A stretch of DNA of 64,000 bases from Rotaria sp. Silwood1 (taxonomy: Eukaryota > Rotifera > Eurotatoria > Philodinida > Philodinidae). Numbering within the stretch: position 1 is the stretch's first letter; each line of letters starts with the position of its first letter. Of this stretch, positions 1 through 13,030 are shown one piece after another. The notes under the pieces were generated by a model that worked only from the letters and a program-made list of their open reading frames with translations, ran no database searches and had not been told where the DNA came from. A program made the translations under genes and the position numbers. The stretch spans positions 2,546,961 to 2,610,960 of the forward strand of contig CAJNOP010000003.1 in assembly GCA_905250075.1 (NCBI GenBank), read 5' to 3'.

Positions 1-1477
1 AATGAGCTAACATGTTGTTTTGTTTGTAGACTTGGCTGTTGTTGATTTGATGAATGAACATTTTGTATTGAATCGGGAACTTGTTGCTTTTGGTTTTCTG
101 TTGTAGATGTTGAAGAAGATGGATAGTGATCTGATGAAACTACATTTTGTATAGTATCGGATGTTTGTTGTTGTTTTAAGGTAGAATCCAATGTATGGTC
201 ATTTTTTATTGTTTCATGTACTGATTGTTGATGATCTGGTCTAGGATCGACTGAATTAAAATTGTGTATCGAATCGAACACTTGTTGCTTTTGCTGTTCG
301 TTTACTGATGTTGAAGAAGATGGATTATAATCTGATGAATCTGCATTTTGTATTGTATCGAATTTTCGTTGTTGTTTTAAAGTAGAATCCAATGGATGAT
401 CATTTGTTATTGCTTCGGATATTGGTTGTTGCTGATCTAGTTTAGGATTGAGTGAATTAACATTTTGTATTGTATCAGATTTTAGCTGTTGTGTTTGATC
501 TAATTGTGATGGTGTTGGAGATGAAGGTTTAACATCAATTGAACTGTTATCTTGTACTGTATGATTTATAATTGTATTCGATATTGGCTGTTGCTGATCT
601 GCAGAAGGTGGAATGTGATTAATTATAGGTTTCACTACATTGAGTTTTTCGTTTTGTTGATGCGATTGTGTTGATGATAGAGTTTCTTTATGAATAGATG
701 GAATATCTTCTTTTATTACTTTTTCTTCAATGATATTCGTTGGTTGTTGTTCATTAGTTTGTACTCGTGCTGAATCTGTAATTTCATTAGAAAGCAGTTT
801 TGAACTCAATTTTTCATCTAAGTTTTGAGCATGTTTCAATGTATCAATTATCGGTGATGCTTCATTAGTAGTGTGCTGTTCCTTTGGTGTTTGTATAGAT
901 ATGGTTTCATTTACTATGCGTGATGGTACTTGAACATCTTCTTTTATTTGATTTTGTGATGGTGCATTATGAATTGTATCCGCTATACGCGAAGCTACAT
1001 GTTGAGATTCAGGTTCCTTTTTATATTCATTTTCCAATGCTGAATTTAATCGATTGATATCTTAAAAAAGAAAAGATTTCTCATCTCAAAATAGAAAGAC
1101 AAAATTCTTACAATCTTGCTCATTATCAAATTTATCATCATCACTTTGTTGATGAACTGATTGTCTCAAATTATGTTTAGTTTGAAGACGAGCTTCAATT
1201 GTATCATCTAAATGTTCATCATCATTCGGTTGTTGAAATTCAGTTTTTTGAATATTCGTAGATTCTAAAAATACACCAGATTTGTGTACATTAAAAAGAA
1301 AAAAAAGTTATATTAACCTATATGTTGATTAAGAGGATCGACGTTGATAGCTGACTGAGAATATTTGGCTGTCACAGGATCTATATGATTTTGATGTTCA
1401 TGACTGTAACAATTGTAAATAAATAAACAGAGAAATATGGATAAATAATAGTAGATCAATGCATTACACAGCCTCAT
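1..1477 (-). CDS. Secreted low-complexity repeat protein (3' end outside window)
   Basis: Three exons join in phase: 1477-1318, 1264-1112 and 1060 to beyond base 1, with GT-AG introns of 53 and 51 bp. The start ATG at 1477 opens a hydrophobic N-terminus (about residues 1-24, ending ..NCYS) that looks like a signal peptide, so the product is probably secreted. At least 457 residues are visible with no stop before the window edge. The mature part is hydrophilic and rich in Gln, Ser, Asn, Asp and Thr, with many QQQ and SSSTS runs and an imperfect 67-residue repeat near the visible C-terminus. No enzyme domain or Cys framework is recognised; function unknown. The long frame has no internal Met for much of its length, so simple ORF finding misses it, but the phase-correct junctions and signal peptide make the gene convincing. 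Confidence 0.7.
95..500 (-). repeat. Coding tandem repeat, about 201 bp per unit
   Basis: Two imperfect copies lie in tandem inside the last exon of the secreted gene. The shared block around GTAGAATCCAATG begins at 181 and again at 382, a spacing of 201 bp (67 codons), so the repeat keeps the reading frame. Each unit encodes a DxLDSTLKQQ...DTIQN...PSSSTS pattern. More diverged copies may continue towards base 600. Confidence 0.6.
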
Positions 1478-3484
1478 CTATAATTACAACAAGACAAAGT
1501 CGATTTATCGATTAACTACCCCCGTCTCATGGACACATTTATTACGAGCAAATCTTGATTGAGAATAACAACAAACAGGTAGCAATAATAATAATAAAAA
1601 GAGGAGTACACAATTTTTTTCAATAAGAAAAATAAATAAGTAAGAAAATGTATATCAGAACGAAAAAAAAAAGGAAACCAGCTTTCAACGACGACACGAC
1701 AAAACATCCATTCAAAATAGTATTATACAGCATCCAATAGAAGACCAGCGCTACTTGTATAGAATCGGATCAAGATAGGGTAAAGAATGTAGACAAACAC
1801 GCCAAATATTCAATATGCGATGTTTTGATAGCTTAAAATGGAAGTTAACAACCAATGAAATGCGAATCCGTACTTTACCAGATTCTAACCATTTCTTCCC
1901 GCTGTCATTTGGTTGATAGCTTGAGCAAAGGAAATAGAGTGGTATCATCTTTCAAATTATTTTCATTATGACTTTTTTTCATTGAAACATTTTAGTTTTT
2001 ATATTCAAAATAATATATTAAAATTTTTCGTTTAATTTATTTAAGCCATCTTTAAGTCTATCGATCCATTTTTCAATGATTATCGATTCATGATATCTAG
2101 ATGTCTATAACTACTGAATCTATGAATTTATACAAAACAGTTTTAAAAATAAAAGTAATATTGTTATTCAGCTAAATTAGAAATAGAACAGAATATATCT
2201 ATAATATATATTAAAATTTTGGAAATACTGAAAAATCGAATAACAAATATTGTAATTATCTTTGCATGTTGACAATATTTTTTGAAACATCTGTACTTTT
2301 CCATTGTTTCAATTCAAATTGTTTTAATCGTATTTCAATTCCATTATCACATATTACAGTATATAAACGGCTGTATACAGTGACCTTTTACAATGCAACA
2401 TGAATGTATCGTATTTTATCACTATTTACATGCTATATTGACGATACATTAAACTAGTGCTCTAGATCGATTATTAACTGTTATATAATGACATACAATT
2501 GATAGCTCTTTTTCAATCCTATTTGACGTTACTAATTATTTCATAACCAAATATCTCTAAGAACTGCCAGATTCTAATAGTATTTCTTTCTCTCACTTTC
2601 TATTGCCTTTCAAATTTATGAGCTGTGTTACACATTAATGGATAGCTTTTATTGAGCTCTATTCGATTCAATGAACTGCGATGTTTCAAAAAATGTTTGG
2701 GTCACTTTGTATGATGATCAAAGTTGAACTCATTGTTAACCATATATAGAGATATACAGGTTTTTCTTTGCTTCATATTCGTCGTTTCTTCGTAATAAGC
2801 ACTAAATATGAAAGGCCAAGACGAGAAAAATTTTTTATTATCTAGTCCACCTTGCTTTCTTACGAGTTTGTCTCGTTACGTCTTAATAAAATACTTATTC
2901 CTTTTGACTACATTATCTGTTTTATTATATATTGAAAATCTATTCAGGATCATCAATAAATCTTGTAAGTTATTATGTTCCATTAAATGAAGCAATAAGC
3001 GTATTCGTTCATCATCTGTGCACATATTCTAAACGATCATTGTTTGAAGCCTTCTCCTTCCACTTGAAAATCTATTTCTATCCGAGAACAAAAGATCTGA
3101 CTGAAAATTTGAGAGAATGTTTCTTAATGTGTAGCTCACAGTGGAAATTTCAGATCAAAAATATTGAACTCTTCTAGATATATCAGAGTATCAAGGAACA
3201 AAAAGTATGTCTCTGTATTTTAAGGATTTCTTCTCTAAATCCAACAATATAGATTTCAGATTTATGTCAAAATGTAGCTAACGTCTGTCGCTACAATTCA
3301 ACAAGGTTCGATTTTTCAAAATTTTGTTATCTTACTTCTGTTGAAAGCTTACCTAAAAGAATTTGAACAAATAGGTATAATCTTACCGAAAAATATGCAT
3401 TTTTTTCGAGAAATAAGTCAAAAATGAAAAATCAGCATCTGTTCAGTTGTAGAGTGCAATTTTTTCTGCAATTGAAAACATTCT
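1478..3484. other. Intergenic, no supported gene
   Basis: AT-rich sequence upstream of the minus-strand secreted gene. The few short open frames here (60-80 codons near 2.8-3.2 kb) overlap each other and show no domain, signal peptide or splice support. Confidence 0.5.
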
Positions 3485-4557
3485 CGAGCTTTCTGGTAAG
3501 TATGCTCTTCGCCGAAACTCATATCGCCGAAATAAACATCGCCGAAATTCGATAATCTGCATTTCGGCGAAGTATCCTTTCGGCGATGTTACTATCGACA
3601 ATGTGTTATTTCGACGATGTCACTATCGACGATGTGCATATCGGCGATACTATTCATTGATGAATTCCATTTTGATCACAAAAACTAAAATTATTAACTG
3701 AGTTGGGTTAGGAGTCAAGTTAGTAACTGAGTTGAGTTAGGAGTCAAGTTAGTAACTAAGTTAAGTTAGTAACTGAGTTGAGTTAGTAACTAAGTCAAGT
3801 TAGTAACTAAGTTAAGTTAGTAACTGAGTTGAGTTAGTAACTAAGTCAAGTTAGTAACTGAGTTGAGTTAGTAACTAAGTCAAGTTAGTAACTGAGTTGA
3901 GTTAGGAGTCAAGTTAGTAACTGAGTTGAGTTAGGAGTCAAGTTAGTAACTAAGTTAAGTTAGTAACTGAGTTGAGTTAGTAACTCAGTCAAGTTAGTAA
4001 CTGAGTTGAGTTAGGAGTCAAGTTAGTAACTAAGTTAAGTTAGTAACTGAGTTGAGTTAGTAACTAAGTCAAGTTAGTAACTAAGTCAAGTTAGTAACTG
4101 AGTTGAGTTAGGAGTCAAGTTAGTCACTGAGTCAAGTCAGTAACTGAGTTGAAATATATCAAGTAATAAGGTAAGTATGCTCTTCGTCGAAACTAATATC
4201 ACGGATACTTTTTTCGACGTGTTTTTTTATCACCGTCGTTTAAATAATCGAAGCTGTCAGCAATGCTTTTGAGACAATACGTAAATAGATTTCAAGTCTA
4301 TGATAGATATTTAAAAAGCAAGCGCAAGAGATGATCGCTGAAAATTAGATCGTTGAAGTAAATATTGTGGGTAATAAATGATCGAAAAAATTCGGCGATC
4401 TTTATTTCGACCATCTTTATATCGGCGATCTTTATTTCGATGATGTGTATTTCGGCGATCTTTTTTTTCGATTATGTTCCATTCGGCGCGAGTTTCGGCG
4501 ATCTCACTTTTCGGCGATCTACCATTCGGCGAAGAGCATTACATTCGAGCTTTCTGG
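3485..4557. mobile_element. Fold-back element with satellite core, flanked by a 12-bp direct repeat
   Basis: The direct repeat CGAGCTTTCTGG occurs at 3485-3496 and 4546-4557, consistent with a target-site duplication. Just inside, the ends are inverted: left TGCTCTTCGCCGAA (about 3502-3515) and its reverse complement TTCGGCGAAGAGCA (about 4525-4538). Both arms are built of the short motif TTCGGCGAT / ATCGCCGAA and variants repeated in both orientations, so each arm can fold on itself. A second degenerate copy of the left terminus lies near 4171. The middle is a tandem array. No transposase-like frame is present, so this would be a non-autonomous element. Confidence 0.55.
3694..4152. repeat. 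Tandem array, 17-bp unit with 12-bp short variants
   Basis: About 460 bp of head-to-tail units of the type GTTAGTAACTGAGTTGA, alternating with variants ending AAGTTAA or AAGTCAA and with a shortened 12-bp unit GTTAGGAGTCAA. It forms the core of the fold-back element around it. Confidence 0.85.
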
Positions 4558-6423
4558 CACATAAAACGGCTGAGAAATTTGTGAAAAACGAACTGTAAAA
4601 ATAAATAGTTCTGAATTTCAAAAACTTGGAGTTGTGTTTCTCTATAAACCATTGTCAACATCCTACAGAAGTGCTTAAAGTATTTGAATACTTTAAGTTT
4701 TCGAATAAATTTCTCATTAAGAAATTTAAAGAGAGCTTTCTATTAGATCCTCTGTAAAATCGGTAAATCAGAGTGCGTTTTAGAATAGGCAGCATTTTGA
4801 GCTATTCAACTATGTATAAAGCATGAATATTGATATTTTTGACAAAAATGCGATTTTCTAGATGAGCGGAGGGTTTTTATCTTGAACCAAAGATATTCAA
4901 GAAAACAGAAAAGTGAAAATTGATCAAACAGAAATCTGTACTGACAATTTTCGTATAGAAAGTTAGTCGGGAAAGTTACAATAAAAAAAAAAATTATCAA
5001 AATTTTTAATTTTACAAAAGTTAGAATTTAGATTTTATTTTCCTCTATATTTCAAGCATAATTTTTCTCATGCAATTCAATAACTTATTCGAATATCTCA
5101 ACTCATGTATGTCAAGAACAGACTATGGTTTAAATTTGTAAGTTTAACGATGAAAAGTTCATTTCGATCCATATACGTCAAAAAAGCAGTTGTCATAAAC
5201 AAAAAACTCGTTTTATAGTTCATATATACTATGAAAGACTGTTAATTAAAAACTGCATGTTTTAGAATTGTGATAATTTGTTTTATTATAATAAAAAATG
5301 AAAACACTCGGTAGAGTTTGTCACTGTTTTCTATTGAACTTCAACTAAATCTAGAAAATTCTTAAGTTGACTACTGCTTCTTATTGAAGTTTAGTTTTTC
5401 TTAGCCCGTTTCGACCAAGAAAACAAAAAGAATTTTTCAGCTTCTACTTTTTCAGTAATACTCTTGATTGATGTTTACTTGTTGTTGAATTTCATTTGGT
5501 TCACATAGATGGTATGTAAAGTACCAATAGATGATGCTATTAAGTTTTATTGAGTTATTTTCCAATCGAAATAAATGAAGGATATCTTCGCTTATGTATT
5601 CTCTGTGGTAGAATAACAGCTGTTTTCTCTTTGACTTCAGTACTCCAAAAATTTTAAATGTTACTTCACTTGTTAATAAAGATAGTTTCGCAAATCATTT
5701 TCTGATGTCAATGCAAAAAACGTCATTGGTATATATATTATAATATAAACAAGTAAAAATGAATACTCCGTTCAGTAAAAGGAAGACAGGTACACGCTAT
5801 TTTATTAATGCAAACAAAATTAAAATTTAGTTTTCAATAAAAGAAAGTGATTACGTGGTTTAGTAGCGAATAAAAAAAACGAATTCTGTCTAAGTTTAAA
5901 TTTGTTTGGGACATATATAGCAAGAAGAATTTTCGATTTATCATTGTCATGAATCCAACAAGTCAATAGGCTAAAGTAGACTGAAAGAAGATTCTTTTCA
6001 GAATTGGAATAAAAAAATATATTCGATACTGTTGAAACGTTAAACTTGAAGCCAAAGTCTCTTCGTTCGTGTTCTTGTTTTAACTATGAAAAAAAAATAA
6101 TATAATTAAAATTATTTACACTATGAATTTTCTTGACAGAATATTAAGTTTTGAGCCTATGTAATGTTAAATAATGCAGGCACCTCAAATTTTAAATTTT
6201 GTTCTATATAACTTTTGAGTAGAAGGGCAAAAGTATGGTATGATAATGACCTGTTTTTCGTTTTTTGTACTTGTGTTAATTTCATTGCCTTCGGCTAGAA
6301 ATTCTCTTGTTTTTGCTATTCAAATAAGGAATATTCTTCAAGTATTTTCTAATGAAGAAATTATTTGATAGTCAAGTATATTTTATTTACAAGAGAAAAA
6401 AAAAATCTAAAACTTGAATGATA
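4558..6423. other. Intergenic, no supported gene
   Basis: AT-rich sequence downstream of the GPCR gene (which is on the minus strand). I see no exon with domain or splice support on either strand. Confidence 0.5.
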
Positions 6424-7577
6424 TTATAAACTGTTTGTTTTAATAGGTTTTTGGGGACGGATAGTTATATCCAAACGAGTTAGAGTATGAAGTTGTCCAT
6501 CATTGCCCACATGTACTTGATTGTGATGACATAGAATTTTATAACACCAGAATGACCTCACAATAATCAAAACTTTGTTTTTAATTTTGGGCATAAATAA
6601 TAAACAAACATAAGGTAAAAATAATGTTTGGATATATGGAAAATAAATAAAAAATGTTGAAAGAAGATAACTTAAAAATTCTGTATTGTGAAAAAGTTGT
6701 ATGGTTGAAACAACGCCATATGGAATCCATCCAATCACACAAAGTGTAGATATTGAAAATACTTGTACGCTCAACTTTATTGTGCGACGCTAAAGTAAAA
6801 ACAAAGGTTTCATTACTAGAAAAAAATTGTCTTTAGATGTATTCTTTTTACCCATCGTTGACTGTTTCCTACGGTGATTATGGATTTTTTCATTTTATAT
6901 CTTTGCTTGATATTTACAACAATTAATATAATATTCATAACACATGTAATAAGTAATACCAAAACAACATTAAAAAGCCAATCAATCACACATGGTACAA
7001 TATGAAAAAGATAGCATGGACCACCACAAATATAACTATATTCACTAAATGCTTGTTGACAAGGATAAAATAGCACTAAGCTAATATAAAATAAAGGTGT
7101 GTACACAATAAAACATCCTATAGGAATATAATGTAATAAAATTCGACAACGTGTAATGAGTTGTTCATGATAAATAAATAAATAACGTTCAATTGATGTC
7201 CATGCAATTAAAATTATACTCAAGATAAATAATGAATAGTTGATAAGAATCCAAACTGGACATATATTTTCATGTCTTACGAATCCATCGTATAGATATG
7301 TAAGTGTAAATGGCAATTCAAAAAGAATAAGTAAAGCATTGACAATAAGAAGAATACCGAAAATTTGACTAGCTAAACGATTCCATTTGAAATTATGTAA
7401 ACTATAAATCCTAATGTTTAGTTCATTTTAATGCAAAAACAAAACTTACATTAAAAAGGTGAAACAAATTGATGGTAAATGCATGATGAATAACAAAAAG
7501 AATTTAAAGTTTTGTTCAAATCTTGACATTTGTGTAATCATATTTACATTGTGTAAATCGTATGACTCATTGTTCAT
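6424..7577 (-). CDS. Rhodopsin-class (class A-like) G-protein-coupled receptor
   Basis: Three exons, 7577-7450, 7410-6852 and 6789-6424, join in phase (introns 39 and 62 bp) to give 350 residues. Seven hydrophobic segments are visible in order: TM1 shortly after the N-terminus (FKFFLLFIM..), TM2 (QIFGILLIVNALLILF), TM3 (VWILINYSLFILSIILIAW), TM4, TM5 (VLVLLITCVMNIILIVV), TM6 (LCVIGWIPYGVV) and TM7 (STFFIYFPYIQTLFLPYV). The TM3 end reads ERY, the usual variant of DRY. Cys residues before TM3 (NICP) and in the second extracellular loop can form the standard disulphide. The TM7 NPxxY motif is replaced by LPYVC. The ligand cannot be inferred; this looks like the lineage-expanded peptide/orphan receptors of bdelloids. 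The start ATG encodes MNNESYD, giving a short N-terminus with a possible N-glycosylation site. Confidence 0.8.
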
Positions 7578-10500
7578 CTTGATTTGCTTTAAAAAAAAGC
7601 ATTGCCTGATAAATTCTGACACGATAGAAATAACTTGCTCAACTCTGCTTGAGAAATTACTCCTGCAAAAACAAAGCAATCTCAAACACACTATCAATAG
7701 TATAATAGCGTGTCTTTCTTAGCGTTCTTCTTTATATATTTTAATAAGTAACATATTCTTCAGGTATCCCTTGAGTTAATTTTATCTATTCTAATTACAT
7801 ACGATGAAGGATTTGCTTGCTCTGGAGTGTCATGCTGTATCTTAGCAACATCATGATTAGTTTTTTAAAAAAATCCGACATAATAGAACTCAACCAAAAG
7901 TCGAAAGCTTAAAGATCTTGTGCACTTCTGAAAAATTTTTTGAAAATAGACTTTTTCGTGCAAGACACTGTCCAAGTCAGCTTAACTCATTTTTGAGTAT
8001 GCAATTTATTTGAAATATTTTCAATTTTTGAGCATGAATACGTAACAACACTACATGCGTAAAAGTGGATGTTGAAAATACATGCATACATATACAAGTA
8101 GTTTTTAAGATTATTAGAAAAAAAACAGACTAGACTATGCACGCTTTCTATTCTCACAGTTACGCGGATGCACTTCATCAGCATATTTATGTAACGTAAG
8201 TAATCTGCATTCAAATGTCATAATGTCACTCACTATGTGGTAGTCAGATGACTAAAATTTCGCCAAATCTTCAACATGGGAGTTAAAACTGTTTCCTAGA
8301 AAGTTGATAGTAGAGAAAACGTCTAAAAGTTAAAATAAGTATAAACTGGCAACCATTTGAACTCAATTAATTTTTTTAAATAGATTAGTTTAAGCTACAA
8401 TGGCAATGATATTGATAGAATTGATACGTTTGATAGAATAGATGAAAAAATAGACATATTTGCAACATCCTTACTTTAGAAAACTAGTATGTATAAAATT
8501 TTTTCTAATTTTTGTTTTATGGATTCATCGACAAGCAAAGTTTTCTCCTATTTATGCAGCAAGCACGATCTTACATGCAAGACTATCTATTTTTCCCTGT
8601 ATGAGCCATGATAATTTTGAAATTGTCAGTAATTGAAGGCAATATTTAAGCGCTGCAACTACTCTCATCTAATTTTCATTCATTGAAGATAACAATCATA
8701 TTCAATATAGATTGTAACGAAATTAGGTAATGTTCTTCGCCAGTATAATTATATACTTACTTTATATCAATATGAAATCACTATATGAAATTATTGTCTA
8801 TTTACTCTTATTTGTGCATAACAACTTCTATAACTATGTATATTATTCTAATTTTTACTTCGTTTTTTCCTGAATACTATATCGACGAACGAAGAAGAGA
8901 AGCAAAAGAAGAATAAAGAAATTAGAGCGGTAAAATCCAAAGGAAGAGTGAAGTGAGAGAACGGAAGATATAACCATTTATCTTCTACGAAGTCAAAGCC
9001 CCTGAGAAATGCTTTCTACATCATTCAAAAGAGACAGATGAATGATGGCAGGTTGATACCTGATGCGAACGTACCTTATTATAATGAGGATGAATTTGAT
9101 TCACACTTTTCATTGTATTGTTTAGAATCATGAGCAGCGTCAGAAATTTTTGCAGATTAGTTATGATAGGGAAACTTTTTGTGAATAAGGTTCATGATGA
9201 TCAATATGGTCAAAAGTCACATGACTGCGGTTAATAGTTATAACTATAGTTGATAATTATAAATTTCGTTGATAAGTATAAGAACTTTAACTATAGCTCG
9301 AATTAGTCTATTATGAATCCTAACAAAACATAGGTTTCATTCGAAACTATTTATATCTGATAATTGTATTTTCAATAGAAATGATTGCAATTTTCGCATT
9401 TCTTTCGTAACTGTTAACGTAGGTTAAAAAACATTACTATTACATAGCAAAAAGTATATTGTCATTTTCATACTCGACGTATAAATATGAGAAAATTTTC
9501 TTTGCAGATGAATACATAAAAACATTACTGAAAGAAAATTTCATAAATGATGGCTCTCTGAAATAATAACATTGTAAATATGTCTGTTTTTCATCTGTTC
9601 TATCAAACATGCCAATCATTTCAAAATGACTGACAATTTCAACTTAATCTAATTTATTCAAAAAAATTAAAAAGTTAATTGACTAGGAGTCGTTACTAGT
9701 AAGAACTACGATTGAGAGTTATAATTGCAGTTAAGACTTATAACTCAATAAATTTCACCGAAAACTTCATTAGTTATAATTCGACAATTTTTAACTCTCA
9801 TACCATAAAATTCTATATATTAATGTACAACAATGGAATTTACGATAACTAATACTGAAATGAATCTGTGTTGACGGGTAGAATTTTCTTGTTTTATGTG
9901 GTATGAATATTAATTCATGCAAGAACTTGGTTGCTTCTCTATAATATTTCAATATGGCATTACTTATTTCTTGTTAAAAATGGGTTCGCTTTCATATGAC
10001 TATACAACACTGAGTAAAATAACTTGTTCCTTAGGTCAAATTTTTTCATAATTGTTAATATTCAGGTACCTGTTTTTTGAAAAATTATTGAACGATGATT
10101 ATATGTCATAGTGTTGAACGTATTTCTGCTGTAGGTAGAGAGTTGATTGTTGAAAAAGATTGCCCTCTGAAAGAAAGTCTCTCAATTCAAATTTTATATT
10201 TTGGAAAAAGCTTTTTCCGTATTCATGCACACTTGTAATAGTTGCTTCGATTTTTTTTATCACTCTAACGTTGTCTTTGCATGTACGTACGAGACTATGC
10301 ATCTATTGATACGCAATTTTTCTAAAAAAACATTTGTTTGTTCTCGAATGCGAAAATATTAAGGGTGCGCACATGCAAACTACTGTGCCTGTACACGATA
10401 TTATTATATATTCTCTAATATGTTCACATGCACGCTATGCCATAACTATTCGTGCATGCAAATGCAACAATAAACTTAACCGATCACGCCAGAGATCCGC

Positions 10501-12446
10501 TAGTCAGCTTCACACCAAAGCTCACGTTGAAGTGCGTCGCACACCTCTTTCGAGTTCTGCTCTATGAACACATTTCTATATAGTTAATTCATATCTTCAG
10601 TGTTCTTTCAAAATGTTCCAAACCATGGGATAGTGCAGCATACAGTCTGAACAAGTTTGTTCAACTTTGCATTAGCAGGCACTTGAGCACGAGGCTAACT
10701 TGTGGATCTCTAGTATACTTGTATTGTTCATAATCACGAATGACTGAGGAAACGTAAGAACATAACAATGTTAAATTTCATAAGATGTCAGTATCTCAAA
10801 AAATTTGTTCAATTTTCAACTACAGGCACCGTACTTTACCTTTCAAAAATTCAACTAAAAATTTGACACTACAAACATTGAGATTATACTTTCTTAATTT
10901 TTCTTCTCTTAAATGTCCATTAAACTGAAATTTATTCATTCATTCTCTTTTTTCTGAAATCATATTCATCACAGCAAAAAGGCTTCATGAAAACCTATAA
11001 AATTCTACCTCAAGCAAAGATAAAAATAATATGATATTCTGGGACGTATTTATTAGGCATATGGAAGTCAAACCATTAAATAAATTAGAATAGATGTTTT
11101 CATGCCTTATAACCAAACAATTTCCGGCATGACTAATTACACGGAGGAAAAACTTATAATGCTAATATGGGATTTTAATAAAAGCTAGACTATGACAGAA
11201 AAAAGAGCAAGTTTGTGTATAGCAATGTGTCGTTTCTTTCTTTACTCATTATCATAGGGGAAAATAGAAAAAGAAATGCTTGAATTCATAGACAGAATAA
11301 TGCATGATTGCTCTGTTCGTAGAGATGCTAATTTAGTAAATAGTAGCAAAGTCTTCTATTCGTTTAAATAATCGGTTATGCATCTTGGATGAGACATTTT
11401 CATTCGATCTATTTGAGTTTTTTAGAATGCTCCTAGAGACATTGTTTCGAAACAAAAAGATTCGATCCAGAGAATTAGGTAGGATAAGATAGTCAATTTA
11501 GTTGCAAAATTTTTGTATATCGTTGATGAATTGCTATTACTACATCGTCCGATAATATTCTCTAAACTTCATAATTAGATTCATTTTTTCTATAAAGAAA
11601 CAATATGAACTTTGTAGTTTTTTTTTTATTTCTCTATTTTCTATATGAAAGCATACTGATCTAGAGTCATCAAACTTATGATCAAACCATTCTCTAATAC
11701 ATACAAAAAAAAAAAGAAAGTGTCTAATTCTTTATCCATCACCGGCTATTTGTAGAAGATGATTGGTATAAATCAATTTTAAATAAAATGAATAAAATAA
11801 AAATAAAGTACTCACCTATATTTTTCTTTCTCATAAAGTTGACGTTTATTAGTGAAAGGTTCTGTCAAATATCGGCACATTACTTTCATCAAGTGAATAT
11901 TGATTCGTTATGTTTGAAAGATCAAAGTCTGAAAAATTATGTTTTTTACTGTTTTTCAATTTGTACTATGATCTCATATTCAGTTCCTAGAAAAAATAAA
12001 CTATTGATTTTCGTGCAAAAAGCCATTACTATACGTTAAAAGTTTCATGGCACTTATTAACAGAGAGATATTCCAACATGAGCAATGTTTAGACGTTTTT
12101 GTTTAAAGAAGATTGTCAGTTTTGGAAGTTTACTAGTCGTAGACAAAGATTATGAAATCATCATACATATGACGAAAATAGAAAAAGATCTCTAATGTAA
12201 GCTTCTATGACGCTTCTCAATCATAAAAACATCTCTAAAATTGCTAACAAATATTAATTGTAGGGTTTATGCCAAAAAGTCAAGATGAAAAACGTCTAAT
12301 GTGATAAAACATCATGTTTGTTATAATTATGTTTTTGAATACATGATGAAAATATATCGTTGTGTTCAATATTAACTTGATAAAAATTCGTAGTTTCTAA
12401 ATAAATTAATAATTATGCTAAAAATAAGATTGTGAAAGACACTAAG
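7578..12446. other. Gene-poor stretch
   Basis: Nearly 5 kb of AT-rich sequence. Several 60-85-codon open frames occur (around 8.0, 10.2, 10.4 and 11.8 kb) but lack domains, conserved architecture or convincing splice partners. A patch near 10.34-10.68 kb is less AT-rich than its surroundings, with no recognised content. Confidence 0.45.
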
Positions 12447-12680
12447 TTAACTTAATATATGTTTTATAGAAGATTCAACAATTATTGGTGTTTTAGAATA
12501 TTCGGGAATCGCTGAATATGTAGAATGATAATTGTTGTTATGATATTCTTGCCCATAATCATTAGTAATAAGTGAAAAAAAAACATACACAAGTAAAAAG
12601 TACAGACTAAAACTGTTGTATAGTAGTATAGTATCTGAAATTTTGATAAAATAAATAGTTGCATGATTTGCTATTTTCAT
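12447..12680 (-). CDS. Small putative secreted or membrane protein, 77 aa
   Basis: An intact 77-codon frame on the minus strand. Residues about 27-40 are strongly hydrophobic (SLYFLLVYVFFSLI), followed by a polar Asn/Tyr/Ser-rich tail (DYGQEYHNNN..), which resembles a signal peptide or signal anchor plus short mature peptide. The AT-rich base composition makes such frames possible by chance, and an alternative frame overlaps it. No homologue recognised; a short real gene or the first exon of a longer one are both possible. Confidence 0.3.
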   Translation of the reverse strand: MKIANHATIYFIKISDTILLYNSFSLYFLLVYVFFSLITNDYGQEYHNNNYHSTYSAIPEYSKTPIIVESSIKHILS

Positions 12681-13030
12681 AATCAGTTATGTATGGTCAT
12701 GGACAACAAAAAAGCGACTATAAATTTATGAAATAAGAGAACAACATCTCCTGCCTACTAGTAACGACACCACAGGACATCCTTTGGGAAAGGTAGTGCA
12801 AAACATCCAATCCAAAGCAAGCTCTGTCTGTAATAAATTACCTAAAAAAAAAAGAAAGAATTGGACTGAGTCTTAGAAAAAAGTTAAATGGTTAGCAATA
12901 ATCAATTCGACTCTTTTGATTTCATCAAAAAAAATGTCTAGAGATAGCAAATTGATTTTTACATAATAAATTTCACAATTTTATAAAATCTAAATGATTC
13001 CTTCTTTTTTTTTTAATATTGTCATTTCAG
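12681..13030. promoter_or_regulatory. Upstream region of MRPS18B with flush splice acceptor
   Basis: A 350-bp region between the small minus-strand frame and MRPS18B. It ends in a polypyrimidine run and the acceptor ATTTCAG directly touching the MRPS18B ATG, so the mRNA 5' end is made either by a 5'-UTR intron or by spliced-leader trans-splicing. No core promoter element stands out. Confidence 0.4.

Noticed and set aside
2808-3177. Two overlapping frames of 60 and 81 codons
   Set aside because: They overlap in different frames, lack motifs and sit in AT-rich filler.
4365-4598. 77-codon plus-strand frame with repeated AIFIS units
   Set aside because: It is a translation of the TTCGGCGAT word repeats of the fold-back element, not a gene.
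1690-12815. Similar CATCCAAT words upstream of the two small minus-strand secreted frames (about 1730 and 12805)
   Set aside because: Match is too short and spacing differs; likely chance in this composition.
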